Part shown: positions 13,614 through 22,975 of the stretch, piece by piece | How positions within the stretch are numbered: position 1 is the first letter of the stretch | Layout: every line of letters begins with the position of its first letter | DNA from: Neofamilia sp964346535 | GTDB taxonomy: Bacteria; Bacillota; Clostridia; Tissierellales; Peptoniphilaceae | DNA length: 27,911 bases | Direction: 5' to 3' | NCBI GenBank assembly: GCA_964346535.1 | Contig: CAYFUN010000017.1 | Location: forward strand, 1-27,911 | Translations under genes and position numbers: made by a program | The notes under the pieces: model-generated | Databases searched by the model: none | What the model was told of the DNA's origin: nothing | Seen by the model: only the letters and a program-made list of their open reading frames with translations

Positions 13614-16600
13614 TTAATATTCTAAGCTAGAAAGTCTTACATAGTTTTGATATCTATGTTTAGCGTCTTTTTCTGCTTGTTCGTATAGTTGTTCAGCAAC
13701 GTCTGGTTGTGACCTTTGAAGAGTCTTGTATCTAACTTCACCAAGGATAAAGTCTCTGAAGCTTTCTGTTGGTTCTTTAGAGTCAAGTTGGAAAGGATTC
13801 TTTCCTTCTTCTTCAAGTCTTGGGTCATATCTGAATAGGTGCCAGTATCCTGCTTCAACTGCTTGTTTTTCTCTAGTTTGAGTTCTGCCCATTCCACCTT
13901 TAATACCGTGGTTGATACATGGCGCGTAAGCAATTACTAGAGATGGTCCGTCATAGCTTTCAGCTTCTTTTATTGCTTTAAGAGCTTGTGCTTGGTTGGC
14001 TCCCATTGCAATTTGAGCTGAGTATACATAGCCATAAGATGCCATCATTAGACCTAGGTCTTTCTTTCTTACTCTCTTACCAGAAGCTGCGAATTGAGCA
14101 ATTGCTGCTGTTGGTGTAGCCTTTGAAGCTTGACCACCTGTGTTAGAGTAAACTTCTGTATCGAATACTAGGATGTTAATGTCTTCGCCTGATGCTAGAA
14201 CGTGGTCTAATCCACCAAAGCCGATGTCATATGCCCATCCGTCTCCACCGAATATCCAAACTGATCTCTTAATGATATAGTCTTTGATTCCGTCAAGGTC
14301 TTTTAGAAGTTGGTCTGCTTCTGCATTACCAGTTGATTTTTCAAGTAATGGTAAAGTCTTAGCATAAACTTCTTTAGTTACTTTAACGTCTCTTTCGTTG
14401 TCTAACCATTTTTGGAAGATGTCGTTTAGTTCGCTATCAACTTTAAGGTTGATGAATTTTTCCATTAGGTCTCTGATTCTAATTCTTTGTTGTTTTACTC
14501 CAAGTAACATACCCAAGCCGAATTCAGCATTGTCTTCAAATAGTGAGTTAGCCCAAACTGGTCCACATCCGTGTTGGTTTACAGTGTAAACTGATGCTGG
14601 AGCTGATCCACCCCAAATTGAAGAACATCCTGTAGCGTTAGCTATCATCATTCTATCTCCGAATAATTGTGTTACAAGTTTTGCATAAGGAGTTTCTCCA
14701 CAACCTGCACATGCTCCAGAGAATTCAAGTAATGGTTGGATAAATTGAGTGTTTTTAACATTTGTTGGTTCAATGCCAAGTTCTTCAACTTTGTTTCTAA
14801 GTGACATTGCAAATTCCCAATTTCCTTCTTGGTGTTCATATTGTTCTTCAAGTGGCTTCATAATTAAAGCTTTTTCTTTAGCTGGACATACGTCAGCACA
14901 GTTTCCGCATCCTGTACAGTCAAGAGTTGAAACTTGGATCTTGTATTCTAGTCCTTCTAAGCCCTTACCTCTAGCTGCAATAGTGTTGAAGTTTTCTGGC
15001 TTGTTCTTAGCTTCTTCTTCGTCTAGTAAGAATGGTCTAATAACTGCGTGTGGACATACATATGAACATTGGTTACATTGGATACATTTGTCAGCTTGCC
15101 ATTCTGGTACGTTTACTGCGATACCACGTTTTTCATAAGCTGATGTTCCTGCTGGGAATGTACCGTCTTCCATTCCTGCAAAGGCAGATACTGGAAGGTC
15201 GTTACCTTCTTGTCTAACCATTGGTGTAAGAATGTTTTTGATGAAGTCTGGTCTGTTGTCTTCTCCAGCTTCTTCATCTTTTGCGTCTTTCCAGTTAGCT
15301 GGAATTTCAATTTCTACGATTTCATGAATACCTGCATCTACTGCTGCGTAGTTCATGTTTACTATGTCTTCACCCTTGTGGCCATAGTTAGCTACAATTG
15401 ATTCTTTTAGTTTTTCTACTGCTAGGTCTAGTGGAATAACTTCTGATAACTTGAAGAATGCAGCTTGCATAATCATGTTAGTTCTTCCGCCAAGTCCTAA
15501 GTCAGCAGCTATTTTTGTAGCGTTGATTGTGTAGAATTTAATATCATTTTCAGCGATGAATCTCTTCATTGATGCTGGTAAGTGAGCTTCTAATTCTTCT
15601 GGAGACCAAAGTGTATTTAGTAGGAAGGTTCCACCTTTTCTTAGGCCTCTTAGTAGGTCATATCTTGTTACATAAGATTGTACTGAACAAGAAATGAAGT
15701 CTGGTTCTTGAATTAAATATGTTGATGTGATTGGGTGGTTACCAAATCTTAAGTGAGACATTGTAATACCAGATGTTTTCTTTGAGTCATAGTCAAAGTA
15801 ACCTTGAGCATACATGTCAGTGTTGTCACCAATAATCTTAATAGCAGATTTGTTAGCTCCAACTGTACCGTCTCCACCAATACCCCAGAACTTACATTTT
15901 ACTGTTCCTTCTGGTTCAGTTGTAATTAATTCTGATTGGTCAAGTGATAGGTTAGTAACGTCATCAACTATACCAATTGTGAATTCTTCTTTTGGCTCGT
16001 CTTTAGCTAGTTCTTTGTAAACTGCTAGGATTTGAGATGAAGTTGTGTTCTTTGAACCTAGTCCGAATCTACCTCTAATAATAGTAGGTTGTTTTTCTTC
16101 GTCATAGAACATTGAAACAACGTCTAGGTAAAGTGGTTCTCCAGCTGATCCCTTTTCTTTTGTTCTGTCTAGAACAGCGATTTTTTCTACTGTCTTAGGA
16201 AGAACGTTCATAAAGTATTTCTTAGAGAATGGTCTGTAAAGGTGAACTTTAATTACACCAACTTTTTCTCCCTTAGCCATTAAGTAATCTACTGTTTCTT
16301 CAATTGTATCTGTTACAGAACCCATAGCTATAATAATTTTTGTAGCGTCTTCTGCTCCGTAGTATACAAATGGTTTATATTCTCTACCAGTAAGTCTTGA
16401 CATGTCTTCCATGTATTTGTTGGCTACGTCTGGAACAGCTAGGTAGTGTTCGTTAGCGCCTTCCATTTGTTGGAAGTAAATGTCTGGGTTTTGTGCTGTA
16501 CCCCTAGTTACTGGAGCTGATGGTCTCATAGAGTGGTCTCTAAACTTTTGAACTGCTTCGTAGTCTAATAGTTCTCTTAGGTCTTCGTAGTCCATAAGTT

Positions 16601-17150
16601 CGATTTTTTGAATTTCGTGAGAAGTTCTAAATCCGTCAAAGAAGTGTAGGAATGGAACTCTAGTCTTAATTGATGTTAAGTGAGCTACTGAACCTAAGTC
16701 CATAACTTCTTGAACTGAACCTGATGCTAGCATAGCAAAGCCTGTTTGTCTTGCTGCCATAACGTCTTGGTGGTCACCAAAGATTGATAGCGCGTGAGAA
16801 GCTATTGCTCTAGCTGATACGTGGAAAACTCCTGGTAGTAATTCACCAGCAATCTTGTACATGTTAGGTACCATAAGTAATAAGCCTTGTGATGCAGTAA
16901 ATGTTGTTGTTAATGCACCTGCTTGAAGTGAACCGTGAACAGCTCCTGCTGCCCCAGCTTCTGATTGCATTTCTGTTACCTTAACTCTTTGGCCGAATAG
17001 GTTAAGTCTTCCTTCTGAAGACCATGTGTCTACATATTCTGCCATGTCTGATGATGGAGTAATTGGGTAAATCGCTGCAACGTCTGTAAATGCATATGAG
17101 ATATATGCTGCTGCTTGATTACCTGACATACTCTTCATAATCTTAGTCAT
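13614..17150 (-). CDS. nifJ: Pyruvate:ferredoxin (flavodoxin) oxidoreductase
   Basis: Oxidises pyruvate with CoA to acetyl-CoA and CO2, passing electrons to ferredoxin or flavodoxin; central to anaerobic energy metabolism. A one-piece 1178-residue enzyme, the usual length. The pyruvate-binding domain starts with YPITPSSDMAEYVD (29-42). Two ferredoxin-type sites, CIQCNQCSYVCPHAV (about 687-701) and CTGCGNCADVCPAKE (about 743-757), hold two 4Fe-4S clusters. The TPP domain has CAGCGETPYAK (near 812), GGDGWAYDIGFGG and YSNTGGQASKATPTA; a third cluster is expected from CAGC and later cysteines. The ATG follows AGGGGG by 5 bases and the N-terminus fits the family. Monocistronic: strong promoter upstream, two terminators downstream. 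Confidence 0.98.
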   Translation of the reverse strand: MTKIMKSMSGNQAAAYISYAFTDVAAIYPITPSSDMAEYVDTWSSEGRLNLFGQRVKVTEMQSEAGAAGAVHGSLQAGALTTTFTASQGLLLMVPNMYKIAGELLPGVFHVSARAIASHALSIFGDHQDVMAARQTGFAMLASGSVQEVMDLGSVAHLTSIKTRVPFLHFFDGFRTSHEIQKIELMDYEDLRELLDYEAVQKFRDHSMRPSAPVTRGTAQNPDIYFQQMEGANEHYLAVPDVANKYMEDMSRLTGREYKPFVYYGAEDATKIIIAMGSVTDTIEETVDYLMAKGEKVGVIKVHLYRPFSKKYFMNVLPKTVEKIAVLDRTKEKGSAGEPLYLDVVSMFYDEEKQPTIIRGRFGLGSKNTTSSQILAVYKELAKDEPKEEFTIGIVDDVTNLSLDQSELITTEPEGTVKCKFWGIGGDGTVGANKSAIKIIGDNTDMYAQGYFDYDSKKTSGITMSHLRFGNHPITSTYLIQEPDFISCSVQSYVTRYDLLRGLRKGGTFLLNTLWSPEELEAHLPASMKRFIAENDIKFYTINATKIAADLGLGGRTNMIMQAAFFKLSEVIPLDLAVEKLKESIVANYGHKGEDIVNMNYAAVDAGIHEIVEIEIPANWKDAKDEEAGEDNRPDFIKNILTPMVRQEGNDLPVSAFAGMEDGTFPAGTSAYEKRGIAVNVPEWQADKCIQCNQCSYVCPHAVIRPFLLDEEEAKNKPENFNTIAARGKGLEGLEYKIQVSTLDCTGCGNCADVCPAKEKALIMKPLEEQYEHQEGNWEFAMSLRNKVEELGIEPTNVKNTQFIQPLLEFSGACAGCGETPYAKLVTQLFGDRMMIANATGCSSIWGGSAPASVYTVNQHGCGPVWANSLFEDNAEFGLGMLLGVKQQRIRIRDLMEKFINLKVDSELNDIFQKWLDNERDVKVTKEVYAKTLPLLEKSTGNAEADQLLKDLDGIKDYIIKRSVWIFGGDGWAYDIGFGGLDHVLASGEDINILVFDTEVYSNTGGQASKATPTAAIAQFAASGKRVRKKDLGLMMASYGYVYSAQIAMGANQAQALKAIKEAESYDGPSLVIAYAPCINHGIKGGMGRTQTREKQAVEAGYWHLFRYDPRLEEEGKNPFQLDSKEPTESFRDFILGEVRYKTLQRSQPDVAEQLYEQAEKDAKHRYQNYVRLSSLEY

Positions 17151-17197
17151 AAATACCCCCTATAAAAATTTAAATAGTTTAATAACTTTTCGTTCTA

Positions 17198-17226
17198 ATT
17201 ATATATCTAAAATTCTAATAATGCAA
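17198..17226 (-). promoter_or_regulatory. PFOR gene promoter
   Basis: Minus-strand TTGCAT (17221-17226), 17-base spacer, perfect TATAAT (17198-17203), giving a leader of about 40 bases. Confidence 0.8.
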
Positions 17227-17253
17227 ACTTAAAAGTGTGAAAATTTTTTAAGT
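17227..17253 (-). terminator. Weak AT-rich hairpin after hprK
   Basis: ACTTAAAA (read on the minus strand) pairs with TTTTAAGT over an 11-base loop, 8 bp in all, just upstream of the PFOR -35 box. The T-run is poor, so hprK transcripts may partly read into the PFOR gene. Confidence 0.35.
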
Positions 17254-17280
17254 CTGTGTAAATTTAGTAAAATTATTTTA

Positions 17281-18216
17281 TTAATTATTTTTCTTTCTTT
17301 CCTTAATTTTTTCTAAGACTCTATTGTTTAATTCTATGGCTGCATTGTAGCCTAGTCTTTTTTGAATATGGTTTCTAGATGCAACTTCTATTACTAGGGC
17401 TATATTTCTACCTGGTTTCATTGGTATTGAAATGGTAGGAATATTAGTTGATAAAATTTCTGTATAAGTTTCATCAAAGCCTAGCCTGTCGTAGGACTTA
17501 TCCATGTCCCAATTTTCTAATTCTATTACTAAGTCAATTTCTTGGGTTTGTTTTACTGAGCCAACTCCATAAAGTCTTTCTATATCTAAGATACCTACTC
17601 CCCTTAGCTCCATAAAGTGGCGGGTAAGTTCTGGAGATTCTCCTTCTAAATAGTCGTTGACCTTGGTGATTTCAACTATGTCATCTGAAATTAATCTGTG
17701 GCCTCTTGAAACTAAGTCAAGGGCTGTTTCAGATTTTCCTATGCCTGACTTTCCTGTTAGCAAAACTCCTAGACCGTAAATTTCTATAAGGACTCCGTGA
17801 ATAGAAATTTTTGGCGCAAGTTTTTTTGAAGCCAAGGTATAGTAGTCGTTCATAAATTTTGAAGTTGTAGATGAGGTTAGTAAAAGGGTCTTGTCTTTTT
17901 TTATGGCAGCTTCTTTTAATTCATCTGAAATCACATTTGAATTTGTAACTACTATTGCTGGAATTTCTAATTTTAAATAGTTGTTTATTCTCTCCTTCCT
18001 AGTTGGTCCTTCTAAACTTTCTAGGTACTGGGTTTCTGCATTGCCAATTAGCTGCAGCCTTGAGGAAGAAAATTCTTCATAAAAGCCAACTAGCTGTAGG
18101 CCTGGTCGGTTTACTTCGCTGGTGTTAATTGCGGCCTCTTTATAGTCTTTGGCCAGGTGAATTATTTCTAAATTAATATTTTTTAGTAATTCTTCTACTG
18201 TAAAAAACTTTTCCAT
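17281..18216 (-). CDS. hprK: HPr kinase/phosphorylase
   Basis: Phosphorylates and dephosphorylates Ser46 of HPr, the switch of carbon catabolite repression in low-GC Gram-positives. Length 311 is standard. The P-loop GKSGIGKS is at 155-162, His140 in SIHGVLIEI and Asp179 in ISDDIVE are the expected catalytic residues, and the family signature ELRGVGILDIERLYG lies at about 203-217. The start shares an A with the uvrC stop (TAATG), with AAGGGGG upstream. The presence of hprK implies HPr and CcpA elsewhere in the genome; none is in this window. Confidence 0.97.
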   Translation of the reverse strand: MEKFFTVEELLKNINLEIIHLAKDYKEAAINTSEVNRPGLQLVGFYEEFSSSRLQLIGNAETQYLESLEGPTRKERINNYLKLEIPAIVVTNSNVISDELKEAAIKKDKTLLLTSSTTSKFMNDYYTLASKKLAPKISIHGVLIEIYGLGVLLTGKSGIGKSETALDLVSRGHRLISDDIVEITKVNDYLEGESPELTRHFMELRGVGILDIERLYGVGSVKQTQEIDLVIELENWDMDKSYDRLGFDETYTEILSTNIPTISIPMKPGRNIALVIEVASRNHIQKRLGYNAAIELNNRVLEKIKERKKNN

Positions 18217-20048
18217 TATTCCCCCTTAAAATAATCGTAAATATCTTGGGCAACTTTTTTATTTATTCCATTAACTTGAACAAGGTCTTCAAGACTTGCA
18301 AGTTTTATTTTTTCTATGGACTTAAAATGATCTATAAGAGCCTTTTTTCTCTTTGGGCCAACGCCAGGAATATTATCGAGTTCTGACTTATAAAATCTTG
18401 TTGACATTCTATTTCTGTGATAGGAAATTGCAAACCTGTGGGCCTCTTCTTGGATGCTATAAAGCATCCTAAAGAGATTGGTGTTTACTGGGATTTCTAT
18501 TTCTACGTTGTCATAAATTACTCCCCTAGTTTGGTGAAAGTCGTCTTTGACTAGGCCGCAAATTGGAATGTCCAAGTTTAACTTTTCTAAAACTCCCTTG
18601 GCTATATTAATTTGGCCCTTGCCTCCATCCATCATTATTAAATCTGGAATGAGGTGGAAGGATTCATTATTATCGTCACGGTTTACCAGTCTTTTAAATC
18701 TCCTAGTTAGGACTTCTTCTAGGGACTGGTAGTCGTCGTTTTTATTTTCCCTTAGCTTAAATTTTCTATAGTCAGACCTTTTGGCCTCGCCGTTTTCAAA
18801 GACGACCATGGCGCCAACACTTTGGTCTCCAGCATAATGGGAGATGTCATAGGCTTCAATTCTGTGAGGCAGACTTTTTAGGCCTAACATCTCTTGAAGG
18901 TTTACTAGGTTCTCTTGGTTAATTTTATTTCTCTTAGTGTACCTGTCTGATTGTTTTATTAACATGTCCAAGGCATTTTTCTTGGCAAGTTTTATAAGGT
19001 CGACATTTTCCCCCCTTTGTGGGTTTACAATTCTAAGGGGCCTGCCTTTGATTTTAGAAAGAAATTCTTCTATTAGGTCTTGGTCTTCTAGCCTGTCTTC
19101 AATAATTATTTCGTTAGGCATTTGTGAGTAACCCATATAGTATTGCTTTATAAAGGCTGCTAAAATTTCTTCCCTGCTGTCATCTGCAATGTCATTTATA
19201 AAATAGTGTTCCCTGCCTAAGACCTTGCCGCCACGGACAAAGAAAATTTGTATACAGGCATTCTCTTCTCCTTTAGCTAGGCCAATTACGTCCTTGTCTA
19301 TAAAGGACAGGGTATCTACACTTTGTTTGGTAAAGAGATTTTGTAAAAACTCAATGGTGTTCCTGCACTTGGCTGCCTTTTCAAAGTCTAAGTCCTTTGA
19401 AGCCTGGTACATTTCTTTTTCCAGACTTGGGATGAGATCTGATTTTTTTCCGTCTAAAAAGTCCTTGGCCTCATTTATTTTTTCCCTGTAGGCTGCCTCT
19501 GTTATTAGGCCTGCACAAGGGCCGTCACAAAGGCCAAGATGATAATTTAAACAGACCTTGTAGGTCTTGTCTTTTCTATTTAAATTTAGGCCACAAGTTC
19601 TAATTTTATAGTGCTTGTTTAAAAACTCTATAGATTCATTGACGGAAATTGCAGATGAAAAGGGGCCATAGTATATTGCCCCATCATCTTTAGGTGCCCT
19701 AGTCTTTGTAATCTTAGGAAACCTGTCTCTTATATTTATTTTTATATAGGGAAATTGCTTGTCATCTTTTAGAAGAATGTTGTACTTGGGCATATTAGAT
19801 TTAATTAAATTCTGCTCAAGTATTAATGACTCAACTTCGTTTTCTACTATTATATATTCAAACTCTTCTATGTGGTCTACCATTATGGAAACCTTGCGGT
19901 TAGTAAGAGTGTTTTGAAAATATTGTCTTAGCCTATTTCTAAGATTTTTGGCCTTGCCTACATAGATTATTGTTCCAACCTGGTCTTTCATTATATAAAC
20001 TCCAGGTTTTGTTGGAACCTTGGCCAAGGCTTCTTTTATATCAAACAT
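18216..20048 (-). CDS. uvrC: Excinuclease ABC subunit C
   Basis: Makes both incisions in UvrABC nucleotide excision repair. 610 residues. The GIY-YIG nuclease domain starts the protein (KPGVYIMKD...IIYVGKAKNLRNRL, 14-40). A four-cysteine region follows (CGLNLNRKDKTYKVC, then CLNYHLGLCDGPC), matching the proposed Fe-S site of UvrC. Then come the UVR motif (DFEKAAKCRNTIEFL), the RNase H-like domain with YDISHYAGDQSVGAMVV and MMDGGKGQ, and a double helix-hairpin-helix end (NIPGVGPKRKKAL, VNGINKKVAQDI). The start is 3 bases after the pepP stop and has no clear ribosome site, so it is probably translated by coupling from pepP. Confidence 0.97.
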   Translation of the reverse strand: MFDIKEALAKVPTKPGVYIMKDQVGTIIYVGKAKNLRNRLRQYFQNTLTNRKVSIMVDHIEEFEYIIVENEVESLILEQNLIKSNMPKYNILLKDDKQFPYIKINIRDRFPKITKTRAPKDDGAIYYGPFSSAISVNESIEFLNKHYKIRTCGLNLNRKDKTYKVCLNYHLGLCDGPCAGLITEAAYREKINEAKDFLDGKKSDLIPSLEKEMYQASKDLDFEKAAKCRNTIEFLQNLFTKQSVDTLSFIDKDVIGLAKGEENACIQIFFVRGGKVLGREHYFINDIADDSREEILAAFIKQYYMGYSQMPNEIIIEDRLEDQDLIEEFLSKIKGRPLRIVNPQRGENVDLIKLAKKNALDMLIKQSDRYTKRNKINQENLVNLQEMLGLKSLPHRIEAYDISHYAGDQSVGAMVVFENGEAKRSDYRKFKLRENKNDDYQSLEEVLTRRFKRLVNRDDNNESFHLIPDLIMMDGGKGQINIAKGVLEKLNLDIPICGLVKDDFHQTRGVIYDNVEIEIPVNTNLFRMLYSIQEEAHRFAISYHRNRMSTRFYKSELDNIPGVGPKRKKALIDHFKSIEKIKLASLEDLVQVNGINKKVAQDIYDYFKGE

Positions 20049-20051
20049 AGT

Positions 20052-21827
20052 CTATATGGCTTTAGTAACTTCTTTTAGCCAGTCTGACTCCTCTCTAGTT
20101 AAATATTTAGAAATTTTTTCGTAGACTTCCTTGTGGTAGTCGTTAATAATTTTTTTGTCTAAGTCGTTTAATAATGAAGTATCAATTGCTTCAAGGTCTA
20201 TTGGCACAAAGGATATACATTCAAATTTTAAAAACTTGCCATCAAGTGTCTCCCCGTCTTCAACAACTAAGGCAACATTTTCTGTTCTAATGCCATGTTT
20301 GCCTTCCTTGTAAACTCCTGGCTCAATGGTTACAACCATGCCTGGTTCTAGAGCTGCTCCACCTGGTCTTGGTGAAATACTTTGTGGACCTTCGTGGACT
20401 CCTAAGAAGTAGCCAACGCCGTGGCCAGTTCCACACTTGTAGTCAGATTTATTTTGCCAAAGGGGTCTTCTACAAATTGCATCTAGGGCAAAGCCTGTTG
20501 TGCCAGCTAAAAATATTGTAGTCATTAGGTCCATGTGGCCTTTTAAAGTTAGAGTAAAGTCCTTCTTTTCTTCGTCAGTTAATTTTCCAAGAACGATAGT
20601 CCTAGTTGTATCAGTTGTGCCGTCGTAGTATTGGCCGCCTGAGTCAACTAATAAAAATCCTTCTTTGGCTAATTTTTTGGCGCTATCCTTTTCTGCCTTA
20701 TAGTGCATCATTGCTGCATTTTCCTTGTAGGCAGAAATTGTACTAAAAGATGGTTCAACATAAAGGTCTTGGGCCTTTCTAAATTCTTCTAGCTTTTCTC
20801 CAACTGTATATTCGTCTTCAGCTTCAATATTTTCGTGGTGTTTTAGCCAGTAAATAAATTTTGTCAAGGCAACGCCGTCTTTAATGTAGGCGTGTTTTTG
20901 GTTTTTAATTTCTACTTGGTTTTTAACGGCCTTTAATTTTGTTGTTAGGTCGATAGTGTCTTTGACTTTTACTGATGGGTCAAGGACTTTGAAAATAGAC
21001 CTAGCTGTTGTTTTCTTATCAAGGGCCAAAGTCATGTCTCTTAGGTTGTTGGCCTTGGCAAAGACTTCGTTGTATTTTAAATAGTCGATGTTATTTTCTT
21101 TTAGATGGTCTAAAACTTCCATAGAAAGTTTTTCTTCTTCTATAAAGAGAATTGCAGACTTTGCATCAACATAGGCGTAAGCAGTTACAACTGGATTGTT
21201 GGCAATGTCTGAGCCTCTAAGGTTGTAAAGCCAGGCTATGTCAGCTAGGGAAGAAATAATTGTTCCGTCTACTTCTTCTTCTGCAAATTTTTCCCTAAGG
21301 ACATTTATTTTTTCCTTGGCAGAAAGGCCTGTGTATTTAAGTTCGTGAATAAAGGCTGGATCTTTTTTTATTTCAGGCCTGTCAGCCCAAAGTTCAGAAA
21401 TTAAATCATAGTCGTCTACTATGTCTATGCCCTTGGCCTTACAAATTTTTTCATAGGACTCGTAGTCATTTTGAGATAAAATATTTCTATCTACTCCCAG
21501 TCTTCTTCCCTCAGGAAGTAACTTTTCTATAGTCTTAAAAATATTTGGATAGCCTGGTGTTGCCATCTTCATCATTTCAAAGTCTGAGCCAGCTATTTCC
21601 TTTTGGCATTGTACAAAATATCTGCCGTCAGTCCAAATTAAAGCCTGGTCATTTGTAACTAAAACCAAAGCGTTAGAGCCTGAAAAGTTTGTCAGCCATT
21701 TGATTTGTTTATATCTGTCTGGTAGGTATTCAGAAAAATGTGGGTCAGAGTTAGAAACTACATAGGCGTCTAACCTGTATTCTGCCATTAAATTTCTCAA
21801 CATACCTAGTTTTTGATTTACGTCCAT
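20052..21827 (-). CDS. pepP: Xaa-Pro aminopeptidase (M24B, aminopeptidase P)
   Basis: Metallopeptidase that removes an N-terminal residue before proline. I place the start at the ATG at 21825-21827 (591 residues): GAGGTGA lies 5 bases before it, and the in-frame GTG at 21836 falls inside that ribosome site. It has two creatinase-type N-terminal domains (SNSDPHFSEYLPDRY, WTDGRYF) and the C-terminal pita-bread domain. Metal ligands sit in DSGGQYYDGTTDTTRT (two Asp, about 391-406), GTGHGVGYFLGVHEGP (His, about 462-477), and TIEPGVYKEGKHGIRTEN (two Glu, about 497-514). The long, three-domain form matches the eukaryote-like APP1 group. It heads pepP-uvrC-hprK. gene_symbol is by function. Confidence 0.92.
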   Translation of the reverse strand: MDVNQKLGMLRNLMAEYRLDAYVVSNSDPHFSEYLPDRYKQIKWLTNFSGSNALVLVTNDQALIWTDGRYFVQCQKEIAGSDFEMMKMATPGYPNIFKTIEKLLPEGRRLGVDRNILSQNDYESYEKICKAKGIDIVDDYDLISELWADRPEIKKDPAFIHELKYTGLSAKEKINVLREKFAEEEVDGTIISSLADIAWLYNLRGSDIANNPVVTAYAYVDAKSAILFIEEEKLSMEVLDHLKENNIDYLKYNEVFAKANNLRDMTLALDKKTTARSIFKVLDPSVKVKDTIDLTTKLKAVKNQVEIKNQKHAYIKDGVALTKFIYWLKHHENIEAEDEYTVGEKLEEFRKAQDLYVEPSFSTISAYKENAAMMHYKAEKDSAKKLAKEGFLLVDSGGQYYDGTTDTTRTIVLGKLTDEEKKDFTLTLKGHMDLMTTIFLAGTTGFALDAICRRPLWQNKSDYKCGTGHGVGYFLGVHEGPQSISPRPGGAALEPGMVVTIEPGVYKEGKHGIRTENVALVVEDGETLDGKFLKFECISFVPIDLEAIDTSLLNDLDKKIINDYHKEVYEKISKYLTREESDWLKEVTKAI

Positions 21828-21832
21828 TAAAA

Positions 21833-21839
21833 TCACCTC
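21833..21839 (-). promoter_or_regulatory. Ribosome binding site fixing the pepP start
   Basis: Minus-strand GAGGTGA, 5 bases before the ATG at 21827. The upstream GTG (21834-21836) is part of this site and is not the likely start. Confidence 0.8.
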
Positions 21840-21868
21840 ATATTTTTTAAAAATTTTTTCTTAGTTTA

Positions 21869-21898
21869 ATTATATACTAAAAGCCTACCTTCTTCCAA
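21869..21898 (-). promoter_or_regulatory. Promoter of pepP-uvrC-hprK
   Basis: Minus-strand TTGGAA (21893-21898), 18-base spacer, perfect TATAAT (21869-21874). A palindrome of arms AAGGTC and GACCTT (21897-21910) overlaps the upstream edge of the -35 box and could be an operator. Confidence 0.65.
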
Positions 21899-21926
21899 GG
21901 TCTTGACCTTTAAAATTATTTTATCT

Positions 21927-22880
21927 CTAGGCCAGGTCCTTAGATTTGGCAAAGGGGTTTTTAATTTTATCTATAGTTGCCTTCTTGGCTGCCTTGGATA
22001 TTGATTTAATAACTTCAGAGCTGTTGGTTACTATTATTGTGCCTAGCTGGCCAGTTGCTTCAACAAAGGCTCCCTTTCTTAGTGATTTTTTGTCTAAGTC
22101 AAGGCTTGATGACAAATACCTAGATGCAACTATGCCAACTCTAAGAGTTAATAAGGCATTTACCGATCCTTCTACTAGAGAATTTGTAATTAAATTTGCT
22201 AGGCCGACTGCTCCTGGAATGGCAGAAATTATAGACGAAGATAAAAGGCCAGTTAAAACTGGTTCAAGTTGTTCTTCAATTAGGTCTAAGTCTTCTATGG
22301 ATGCTGCCACTAGTACAACTGAAGCAATTTGGCTGTAGAGATAAATAACTCTTTTAAGGTCTGGTCTGTTTTCATAAACTTCTATAATTTGATAAACCAT
22401 TACACCTAGGGTAAATAAAACGCTAAGAGAGTCTAAGACTCCATTTTGGGAAATGGCTGTTGTTATAAATACTGAATTGGCATTTTTTCTTGTAACTGCC
22501 ATGGCCTGAGTCTTTAGAAGGCCATCTGTCTCTGTGAGAATTTGGTCTATGGACTTTCCTTCAAAGTTGTATTCTAACTTTATAAGAGTTTTATTTTTCT
22601 TAAGTCTTTCAATTCTTTCAGCCTTAAATTTGTCAATTTCTTCCTTGGTCGGATTTTTTGGAAGTTTCTTCACCTTTGGATACTTAAATATTACAAAGAT
22701 TTGTAAAAATATTAGTACGGCAAGTAAAATTACAGTTAGCCCTGCTCCTAAAATCCCTAAAACTGGATGAATTGCTGACAGGTTATTATAAATTGAAATT
22801 GTTTGGTTTAAAACAATTATTGAAAATAAGCCTAGAAATAATAATAAAATTGCTAAAAAATAATATTTTACCTTGTTCAC
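21927..22880 (-). CDS. DUF697 (YcjF-like) membrane protein
   Basis: A 317-residue membrane protein. Two hydrophobic helices (about 7-26 and 43-67) open the protein, followed by a charged stretch (KFKAERIERLKKNK), and then a C-terminal region with the DUF697 layout: AISQNGVLDSLSVLFTLGVMVYQIIEVY, a second helix pair, ISAIPGAVGLANLITNSLVEG and LTLRVGIVASRYLS, as in YcjF/UPF0283 proteins. Function is unknown; relatives sit beside or are fused to dynamin-like or Era-like GTPases, but no GTPase is next to it here. The start is GTG at 22878-22880, supported by AGGAGGAGGG 6 bases upstream. Confidence 0.75.
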   Translation of the reverse strand: MNKVKYYFLAILLLFLGLFSIIVLNQTISIYNNLSAIHPVLGILGAGLTVILLAVLIFLQIFVIFKYPKVKKLPKNPTKEEIDKFKAERIERLKKNKTLIKLEYNFEGKSIDQILTETDGLLKTQAMAVTRKNANSVFITTAISQNGVLDSLSVLFTLGVMVYQIIEVYENRPDLKRVIYLYSQIASVVLVAASIEDLDLIEEQLEPVLTGLLSSSIISAIPGAVGLANLITNSLVEGSVNALLTLRVGIVASRYLSSSLDLDKKSLRKGAFVEATGQLGTIIVTNSSEVIKSISKAAKKATIDKIKNPFAKSKDLA

Positions 22881-22900
22881 TTATCTCCCTCCTCCTTGCT

Positions 22901-22906
22901 ATTATA
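22901..22906 (-). promoter_or_regulatory. Candidate -10 box for the DUF697 gene
   Basis: A perfect minus-strand TATAAT lies 20 bases before the GTG start. No good -35 box is seen, so support is moderate. Confidence 0.4.
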
Positions 22907-22937
22907 ACCTATTTATAAAAAAATAATTGTTAGAGCA

Positions 22938-22969
22938 TAAAAAAACCGACCTAGCTTTTAGGTCAGTTT
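22938..22969 (-). terminator. Terminator of the galactose operon
   Basis: A 10-bp stem (AAACTGACCT with AGGTCGGTTT on the minus strand, one G-U pair), a 7-base loop and a T-run, directly after galK. Confidence 0.9.
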
Positions 22970-22975
22970 TCGTCT

